From a virus: a stretch of DNA of 64,000 nucleotides. The DNA lies in the IMG/VR virus record IMGVR_UViG_3300027833_000015, positions 62,001-126,000 of that record; one strand, written 5' to 3'. Below the pieces are notes generated by a model that was not told where the DNA came from, did not search any database, and saw only the letters and a program-made list of their open reading frames with translations. Each line of letters begins with the position of its first letter. Positions within the stretch are counted from its first letter, which is position 1. A program made the position numbers and the translations under genes. Below are positions 58,855 through 64,000 of the stretch, piece by piece.

Positions 58855-59853
58855 TTATTTGATTCGTGATGCGAATGGGGTTATTCTTTTCTTCATCGCT
58901 TTCTGAAGACCAGCATTCTTTGATGCGTTTACTGTGGCATATCGTTTCTTGCCGCCACGGACAGGGTTTGGTATAAACTCTGCGCCAGTTGGTGCAGGGA
59001 TAAACTCTGCGCTTGACGGTATGTCGCTTCCTTCCTCGACTTTCTCAACTGCGTCCAACCATTTACGCTTAAACGTCTCTTCGCCCAGTTGGACTATTAT
59101 ATAGTTGCTACCGAGGTGTGTTATAATACCGACTTCGTCAGACTCCCTGACAACCACTTGGTCGCCCAGTTCAAACAGTTCGCCTTTGACAAACTTCTCT
59201 CGAGTCTCTGATACTGGTTCCAGTTCAACGTGCCGACTGAATACTGTATTCTCTTTGAGTCCCATACCTGAGCGCACATCCATATAGAGTTTCTTGGCGT
59301 CCTTGTTATTCATGCCACCCAGACCCTGCGAGAAATCAGCAAAGTTGTTGTCAGCAGCATGCTTACGCATCTTAGATGCCGACATACCATCAACTCCATC
59401 TGAATCTGGATCACGTTCACCAGCAGAGACGATATTGATTGACTGGAAGTTATAGAAACCGTGGTTGCCCTTCACACCATTGTACTTGTCGAGCAAGGTC
59501 TTGAACTCACGGACTCGGTCAGAACCAACAACCATAGTGACGGTCTTGAACCCTTGGTCGTAGAGATACGATGCTGCGTCAAATGGAGTGCGGACTTTCT
59601 TGTTCACGATAATCCTTCGCGCGTGTCTCGGGAACATCTTACGAACGTGCTTGACTTTATCGGTGTATGATAGTGGGTTCTTCTTGGCGTCTTGCGACTG
59701 AGACAAGAATACGAAATATGGGTTCTTACCAGATGCCTTGCCGAGTTTGTCGAGAAGTTTCTCGTGCCCGACAGTCGGTGGGTTCATACGACCGAATGTG
59801 AAGTATGCTGCCTTGCCGTCTTCAATAAGGTAGTCTTTGAATGATATAGGCAT
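58855..59853 (-). CDS. HIGH-motif nucleotidyltransferase with capsid-targeting-like head and KOW-like tail
   Basis: The 332-aa product begins MPISFKDYLIEDGKAAYF, a variant capsid-targeting head (F-x-x-Y-x-x-E then D). Residues 15-190 are a cytidylyltransferase/NMNAT-like domain: FTFGRMNPPTVGHEKLLDKL (the GxxxPxxxGH signature) and GMSASKMRKHAADNN (the ISxSxxR-like site). Residues about 230-270 form a KOW-like barrel (GDQVVVRESDEVGIITHLGS). The basic C-terminus ends KKRITPFASRIK. Similar enzymes occur in marine T4-like phages; the substrate is unknown. A possible junction VEKVEE-G lies before the tail. Confidence 0.8.
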   Translation of the reverse strand: MPISFKDYLIEDGKAAYFTFGRMNPPTVGHEKLLDKLGKASGKNPYFVFLSQSQDAKKNPLSYTDKVKHVRKMFPRHARRIIVNKKVRTPFDAASYLYDQGFKTVTMVVGSDRVREFKTLLDKYNGVKGNHGFYNFQSINIVSAGERDPDSDGVDGMSASKMRKHAADNNFADFSQGLGGMNNKDAKKLYMDVRSGMGLKENTVFSRHVELEPVSETREKFVKGELFELGDQVVVRESDEVGIITHLGSNYIIVQLGEETFKRKWLDAVEKVEEGSDIPSSAEFIPAPTGAEFIPNPVRGGKKRYATVNASKNAGLQKAMKKRITPFASRIK

Positions 59854-59854
59854 C

Positions 59855-60241
59855 TTACTTGTCGTCCTTACCTTTGTTTGCTTTGCGTTCTCTGTCCTGC
59901 TTGCGTATCGCTGGAATCATTTTCTTGGCCAGACGCGCAATGACTGCTGACTTCTTTGCCAGACGCTTTTCAATATCAGTCCGTCGAGAGAAAGACAATT
60001 CATCTTTGCCCGCACCCTTGGTCAACTTCTTCATCATTACAATTCTTGCTTGCCTGTTAGCGCGTTTCTTGACAGTGTCCATGTTAGGCGTTCTGCGCGC
60101 AGCACGTTCGCGACCAATCTTCATACGATTCTTCATCTTCTTCATGCGAAGAGATGCTTTGATTCTCTGTGAATGCGTGAGTGCCTCATCAGTCTGTTCG
60201 ACCTCTTGACTCTCCATAAACTCTATTAACGACTTCGGCAT
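59855..60241 (-). CDS. Highly basic internal-head-type protein with capsid-targeting-like head
   Basis: Start at the ATG at 60241, overlapping the upstream stop region; 128 aa. The head MPKSLIEFMESQEVEQTDEA has both a targeting-like F-x-E then S and a QTDE-A junction. The remainder is extremely Arg/Lys-rich and helical (KASLRMKKMKNRMKIGRERA, KRLAKKSAVIARLAKKMIPA), a family I recognise in marine T4-like phages. The charge suits DNA condensation in the head. It abuts the nucleotidyltransferase gene by one base. Confidence 0.8.
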   Translation of the reverse strand: MPKSLIEFMESQEVEQTDEALTHSQRIKASLRMKKMKNRMKIGRERAARRTPNMDTVKKRANRQARIVMMKKLTKGAGKDELSFSRRTDIEKRLAKKSAVIARLAKKMIPAIRKQDRERKANKGKDDK

Positions 60242-60242
60242 T

Positions 60243-61454
60243 CTACTTCCTGTTAGTATTCTCCCAACCCTTGAGGATATCAGGAGAGAAATTGTTGTAC
60301 GAGAATTCCATACGGTTGACCAGTTTGACAGCACCACCACCCAGTTTGTCTATAACGACAAAACCTTCTTGGTCAGTTACTCTATAACCTTTCTTGGTCC
60401 GTACAAAAGCATCGATTCCCGCTAACTTGCTCATTCTATTTATAAGGATCAATTTCGCTAATACTATTTTCTTTTGCAATTCGAACATTTGTATTAGTGC
60501 AGCAGTGTTACCTTTCGAGAAGAACTTCAACAGCAGGTTCAACTTCTGCTGTTGTGCCTTCTTGCCTTTCTCTGACTTACGCTTGCTGATCTCTTTGGTG
60601 TATTTAGTAGTCAACCAAGATTGTAGTTTGAGGACGTGAATCTTGCTATCAGGCAGAACTGTACCTGCTCGGACAAACGTGTTGTTGTATTGCTCGATCA
60701 ATTGGGGCAACTCGGGGTGCGCTTCCAACTCACGGAGCACACCACCTGAAATCTTGCGGAATATCTTTCCTGCGTCCTTGAGGTATGCGTCCACCTTCTT
60801 GGTGTTCTCAGCAGTCATGGTCGCTGTTCCGCTGAAATCGCGCAGCATGGCATCCTGTGACCAAATCTTCTTGGTCTTCTTCAGACGCTTCACGTCCACG
60901 CCATAAGACGCTGACATATTCTCGAATGAGTCGCCTTTGTATGTGGTGTGCCACACGATACCGATCTGCGCATCACGCACTGCCTTCGCTGCTGCGTCCT
61001 TATATGGGATTGCGTACACGAGTGTGTTCGGGTGGAATGTGGTGTATTTCTCACCGTCTATCCGAGTCGCCTCAACATCCGAGGCACTGAACAGGAAGTC
61101 GCCTTGTATGACACCTTTGATGCCAAGTAGTGGTAGCAACTCAAGAGCAGCATTCATCTTCTGGTTGAGGTCACCCGAGGTGTCTGCATCAACGTCTGCT
61201 TTGGTCTTATATACTTTGGGGTTCTTGTTGAAGATACCCTTCTTGGCGACAAAGAATTTGCCATCCGATGGATCTGTTCCAGCGAATATTGCTGGTGCGC
61301 CATCCCACTTCACTGAGACGTCACCTTTGTGTTTCCCGTGAAGCATGTTGCGCAATGAGACCAGACCAGCGATTGCTTGTCGAGTCCCGTCAACTCCACC
61401 ATAGAGGACTTTGTCCTCGATGTGGGTCATGTGAGTATTCTTGTCACCTGCCAT
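60243..61454 (-). CDS. DUF6267-type protein with nucleic-acid-ligase-like motifs
   Basis: The 403-aa product opens NTHMTHIEDKVLYGGVDGT and has SVKWDGAPAIF (KxDG at residues 49-52, ligase motif I position), VIQGDFLF (118-122, motif III-like), EGFVV (363-367, motif IV-like) and AVKLVNR (375-381, motif V-like). Residues 190-350 are a helical insert. The set matches covalent nucleotidyltransferases (DNA/RNA ligases, capping enzymes) in order. The family is known to me as DUF6267 in T4-like phages; catalysis is inferred. It lies between small early genes and head genes. Confidence 0.7.
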   Translation of the reverse strand: MAGDKNTHMTHIEDKVLYGGVDGTRQAIAGLVSLRNMLHGKHKGDVSVKWDGAPAIFAGTDPSDGKFFVAKKGIFNKNPKVYKTKADVDADTSGDLNQKMNAALELLPLLGIKGVIQGDFLFSASDVEATRIDGEKYTTFHPNTLVYAIPYKDAAAKAVRDAQIGIVWHTTYKGDSFENMSASYGVDVKRLKKTKKIWSQDAMLRDFSGTATMTAENTKKVDAYLKDAGKIFRKISGGVLRELEAHPELPQLIEQYNNTFVRAGTVLPDSKIHVLKLQSWLTTKYTKEISKRKSEKGKKAQQQKLNLLLKFFSKGNTAALIQMFELQKKIVLAKLILINRMSKLAGIDAFVRTKKGYRVTDQEGFVVIDKLGGGAVKLVNRMEFSYNNFSPDILKGWENTNRK

Positions 61455-61640
61455 CTACATACGCTCTATGATTGCAGCGATCTCATCGACCACCTTGGTG
61501 TCACGGATTGTTGCTTCTGTTTTCTCACGATACTTGACTGCGTTCCATCGCGCCAGTGCCGCTTCATTGTGGGCACGTGACTCGTATCCTACATCCAGAT
61601 CGACTCCGAGTGCTTCTGCTTCTTCTAAACTCATTTTCAT
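61455..61640 (-). CDS. Small early protein, 61 aa
   Basis: The product (MKMSLEEAEALGVDLDVGYE, then ARWNAVKYREKTEATIRDTK) is acidic at the start and helical throughout. It overlaps the 70-aa gene by 4 bases (ATGA) and abuts the ligase-like gene, so all three are one operon from early promoter copy C. No known family. Confidence 0.65.
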   Translation of the reverse strand: MKMSLEEAEALGVDLDVGYESRAHNEAALARWNAVKYREKTEATIRDTKVVDEIAAIIERM

Positions 61641-61849
61641 TTCAATTCTCCATTATCATCAAATTCCATCGTACCTTCAACCAGTCTGCGACATACCTCT
61701 TGCGAGACTGCTGTGGTTCGCCTAGACACGGATGCTTTAGTGTCGTGCATCCACCGCATATTCCGCGTTCGCATTTCTGCTTCATATGCGTTATCACGCA
61801 TAGTGGCCAGTTCTTGGTTGCTAATTTCTTTCAGGTTCAACATATTCAT
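61637..61849 (-). CDS. Small early protein, 70 aa
   Basis: The product (MNMLNLKEISNQELATMRDN, then MRTRNMRWMHDTKASVSRRT) is charged and helical, with GAGGAG six bases before the ATG. It is the first gene after early promoter copy C. I do not recognise a family. Confidence 0.65.
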   Translation of the reverse strand: MNMLNLKEISNQELATMRDNAYEAEMRTRNMRWMHDTKASVSRRTTAVSQEVCRRLVEGTMEFDDNGELK

Positions 61850-61869
61850 TTCTCCTCAATTCAGACTAT

Positions 61870-61922
61870 ATTATCTCGCAAATTGAGTACAAAAGCAAGT
61901 TCCGATAAACCTAATAGAATCA
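61870..61922 (-). promoter_or_regulatory. Early promoter repeat, copy C
   Basis: Minus strand: TGATTCTATT (61922-61913), -35 TTGCTT (61898-61893), 17-base spacer starting TTGTAC, -10 GATAAT (61875-61870). Spacing is the same as in copies A and B 28 kb away. Confidence 0.75.
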
Positions 61923-61933
61923 ATGACTTACGG

Positions 61934-62055
61934 TAGGAGGCGAGAGACGCCCTCTCGCGCCCTCGAGAGGACTCCTTCGAGTCCCTTCCCCAGCGTATCC
62001 GTGACCCTCGAAACGCTCTCTCGCGTCCTCCTCGCGCCTCCCGAGAGGAGAAATG
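61934..62055. other. GC-rich structured island of repeated hairpins
   Basis: This 120-base stretch is far richer in G and C than its surroundings and dense in CTCTCG/CGAGAG words. Perfect hairpins include CCTCTCG/CGAGAGG (61951-61970) and GGACTC/GAGTCC (61969-61984). A truncated copy of the TGATTCTATT box (TGATTCCATT, 62085-62076) flanks it. No gene is supported here. It could be a structured RNA, a terminator array, or a replication or packaging element. Confidence 0.65.
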
Positions 62056-62102
62056 AGGAGAAATAGGGAAACTTGAATGGAATCAACAGGTTATGTTTAT
62101 GC

Positions 62103-63515
62103 TCAGAATACTTTGACAAAATAACTGGACTGGTCAACGTCCGACTGTGCATAGCGAAATAACTTGGTGGCGACATCGTCTCTCTTTGTAGCACTGCCTG
62201 CCTGTACACGATCAATGAATAGCATACATATCAATTTACTATTTTTGAATTTGTAATCCTTTGCAGCAAGTTCGGCATAGAAGTCTTCTTCTTTCAGAAT
62301 CTTCTTTGATAATTTTGATTTGGAGTTGTGTTTTTTATATAAGTCCCACAGCAACTCTTGGTATGCACCATTCTTTTCATTAGACTTTATCCATGACACA
62401 AGTCCCGACTCAGTATCATAACCATTGTAGATGCCTTTACTACTTCCAAACACTTCACGACAATAGAAGTCAATATTACCACCGCCAATCTTTCCACCAG
62501 CAGCATCACCACCTTTGACTTCCCCTTGCCAAGAAGTCTCACCACTAAATGTACGAAACTGCACATCACCAACATTGGTGTGTATGTAGATATCTTGAGA
62601 GTTGAAGAACTCGCCCGTCTGCCCGAAAGTGAATCCCTCGTACTTGTAAGACTTCTGTCCAGCACGCGACTTCGGAGTGCCATATTCTTTGACCATTGCC
62701 TTTGAATTTTTTCCAACCTTCTTTAGAGAGATACCCAGCAGCGAAACTTTGGTGCCAGATCCCAAATTCCAAACTTTAGCATTGAGTTCGCCCCAACTGC
62801 TTGTGCATCCATCAAGAGGTTTGCTTGTGGGTGGTTCTGTTGATGCCCATATGTCTCCAGGATTCCACTTGTCGTTTGAGAAACTTCCAGGTGCCTGCTG
62901 GTCTTCAGATTTTTTATCTATCTTATGTGTTGTCTTTTTTGCCTCATAGAGATTCTTCATGAAGGTAGAGTCACGATGAAAGTATACTGGTGATGTCATC
63001 TTCTTGCCGAATTTTTTAAACAGTTCGTTTGCCGACTTCAGATAAACATCAGTCTCTATCCAATCTGATGGACCATTCTTTTGACAATCTTTAAGGGATG
63101 CGGATGCTTTAACATACTGTTCACCCTTCTTTAAGTTGGCATCGGACACACAATCGACTTGCTTTTTTGCGACGTTGAAGACATATGAGCAATAGTAACA
63201 TTGAAGAGACTCCGTATATTGGGTGTCTTCTGCACCACCACCAGAACCTGCACCACCACCAAAATCTTTATCTTTGAAAACTTTATTGTATGAAACAGTA
63301 GTGATGACTGATTTTTTCTTGCCAACATAATAGGATAGGGTCTTTGCTTTCTTGTCATATCTAACACCATTGACAACCTTTCCAGACTTATTCTTACCTA
63401 TAATAAATGGTCGTTTATCATCTATCTTTCTCTGAAAAATATCAGGTCTCTTGGTTCCAGCATACGGACCACCAGATGCGATTTTTGTCATATCTCCTGA
63501 TTTCAATTCTGCCAT
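62103..63515 (-). CDS. Conserved marine T4-like protein of unknown function, 470 aa
   Basis: The product begins MAELKSGDMTKIASGGPYAG and has a glycine-rich linker (FGGGAGSGGGAEDTQYTESL) followed by a CxxC pair (CYYCSYVFN). The middle has FSNDKWNPGDIWAST and KVSLLGISLKKVGKNS. VGDVQFRTFSGETSWQGEVK then GGDAAGGKIGGGNIDFYC lies near residues 315-355; D...E-x-K spacing there would fit a PD-(D/E)xK nuclease core, but this is weak. The family recurs in T4-like phages as I recall. Function open. Confidence 0.65.
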   Translation of the reverse strand: MAELKSGDMTKIASGGPYAGTKRPDIFQRKIDDKRPFIIGKNKSGKVVNGVRYDKKAKTLSYYVGKKKSVITTVSYNKVFKDKDFGGGAGSGGGAEDTQYTESLQCYYCSYVFNVAKKQVDCVSDANLKKGEQYVKASASLKDCQKNGPSDWIETDVYLKSANELFKKFGKKMTSPVYFHRDSTFMKNLYEAKKTTHKIDKKSEDQQAPGSFSNDKWNPGDIWASTEPPTSKPLDGCTSSWGELNAKVWNLGSGTKVSLLGISLKKVGKNSKAMVKEYGTPKSRAGQKSYKYEGFTFGQTGEFFNSQDIYIHTNVGDVQFRTFSGETSWQGEVKGGDAAGGKIGGGNIDFYCREVFGSSKGIYNGYDTESGLVSWIKSNEKNGAYQELLWDLYKKHNSKSKLSKKILKEEDFYAELAAKDYKFKNSKLICMLFIDRVQAGSATKRDDVATKLFRYAQSDVDQSSYFVKVF

Positions 63516-63584
63516 GTTATACTCCTCATAATACCCGTCGATTGAGCAGAATGCTCCTCGTCATAGGAAATCTTATCTATAACC

Positions 63585-64000
63585 TCACTTCTTGCGTCTT
63601 GCGATCACGATCAATCCAAACAATGCAGAACCAAACATCCATACTGCTGCGGGAATAGGAACTGCGCTGACATAAGAATAATCCACTTGGACATATGGTG
63701 AGTCACCGAATGCCATACAGTCGCTCCCCGATGAACACCCAGTGAATAAACTATCTGATTCAACACAGTTGCTATAGTTCCACCACCCACACTGAGCGTC
63801 TACACCATCTGAAAAGTCAATGAACACAGTGCTGTTCTCCATAAAGAGCGATGTTTGTAGTGCGTCAAGGGCAAAATCTATCTTGTACCTGTATGCATTA
63901 GTATTGTTAAACCCTTTCATTTGAATGTCGTATGCACCCATAGGTGTTATACGATTGAAGTCAATGCTGTCGCCACCACCGATATTGATGGAGGCGAATT
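63585..64000 (-). CDS. PEP-CTERM-type surface protein, 5' end beyond window
   Basis: The open frame continues past base 64000, so the N-terminus (and any signal peptide) is outside the window; an internal ATG at 63941 exists. The visible 138 residues are Asp/Ser/Cys-containing and beta-rich (IGGGDSIDF, IDFSDGVDAQCGWWNYS). They end in VPIPAAVWMFGSALFGLIVI then ARRKK, the classic PEP-CTERM sorting tail of gammaproteobacteria: a V-P-x-P box, a hydrophobic helix, and basic residues. Such proteins are cut by host exosortase. Unusual in a phage. Confidence 0.8.
   Translation of the reverse strand, partial: FASINIGGGDSIDFNRITPMGAYDIQMKGFNNTNAYRYKIDFALDALQTSLFMENSTVFIDFSDGVDAQCGWWNYSNCVESDSLFTGCSSGSDCMAFGDSPYVQVDYSYVSAVPIPAAVWMFGSALFGLIVIARRKK

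Noticed and set aside
61928-62215. 95-codon minus-strand open frame across the GC-rich island
   Set aside because: It overlaps the end of the 470-aa gene in another frame, and its composition reflects the hairpin repeats. No ribosome-binding site.
62103-63515. PD-(D/E)xK nuclease assignment for the 470-aa protein
   Set aside because: Only a loose D...ExK spacing around GEVKG; not enough without a profile or structure comparison.
1-64000. tRNA genes
   Set aside because: No cloverleaf-like sequence with T-arm GGTTCGAATCC and CCA-side pairing was found by eye; TTCGAA occurrences lie inside genes. A tRNA search program would be decisive.

Overview
The window is part of the genome of a tailed, contractile-tail (T4-like myovirus) marine bacteriophage, almost certainly an uncultured one. 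The evidence is a nearly complete T4-type baseplate and tail gene set (gp4, gp5-type hub, gp6, gp7, gp8, gp25, gp26, gp27, gp48/54-type cap, gp53), a gp32 single-strand DNA-binding protein next to a gp33-like late coactivator, seven TATAAATA late-promoter boxes, and PhoH, NrdA/NrdB and 2OG-oxygenase genes of the kind found in marine T4-like phages. Nearly every gene lies on the minus strand; the only clear plus-strand gene is gp4. A gammaproteobacterial-style PEP-CTERM tail at the right edge hints at a gammaproteobacterial host, but this is inference.

Layout, in coordinate order (transcription runs right to left): 1-9.1 kb, tail fibre and peripheral baseplate proteins, a very large DUF4815-type protein, and gp8. 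9.1-15.2 kb, gp7, gp6 and gp25; gp7 has an inserted beta-propeller and an Ig-like module. 15.3-25.4 kb, hub and spike: a beta-helical spike, a virion amidase, an OB-fold/tail-lysozyme protein, gp27, gp53 and a tube-cap protein. 25.5-30 kb, gp4 (plus strand), a tape-measure-like protein, gp26 with a probable programmed -1 frameshift extension, and a tail-tube-like protein. 30-33.7 kb, gp32, gp33 and small early genes with strong sigma70-type promoters. 33.7-40.7 kb, a glycan cassette of glycosyltransferases, two methyltransferases and a carbamoyltransferase. 40.7-47.4 kb, holin, T4-type lysozyme, PhoH, small zinc-ribbon proteins, and nrdB, a 2OG oxygenase and nrdA. 47.4-61.5 kb, an unusual locus of repeat polyproteins and capsid-targeted proteins, interrupted by a spanin pair and a second adhesin locus. 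61.5-64 kb, small early genes, a GC-rich structured island, a 470-aa unknown protein and a PEP-CTERM-tailed protein.

The most interesting system is at 47-60 kb. Seven genes carry an N-terminal (in one case internal) motif of the form M-K-S/T-F-x-x-F-x-E followed by a small residue. It closely resembles the capsid-targeting sequence of T4 internal head proteins, which the prohead protease gp21 removes. Three large basic proteins are built from segments separated by recurring ESVEQVDE-type junctions that fit the same protease consensus (hydrophobic-x-E, then A, G, S or L). I infer that the phage packages a set of polyproteins, cut into many small basic peptides, together with enzymes or domains (a HIGH-motif nucleotidyltransferase, a ParB-like domain protein) inside its capsid for delivery with the DNA. 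A ligase-superfamily-like protein is encoded beside them.

Other points of note are a TTTTTTC slippery heptamer at the gp26 stop codon, a fixed-architecture early promoter repeat with an upstream TGATTCTATT box, a leaderless-looking late promoter, and division of gp5 functions among separate genes. All family assignments are from reading translated sequence by eye; no database search was run.
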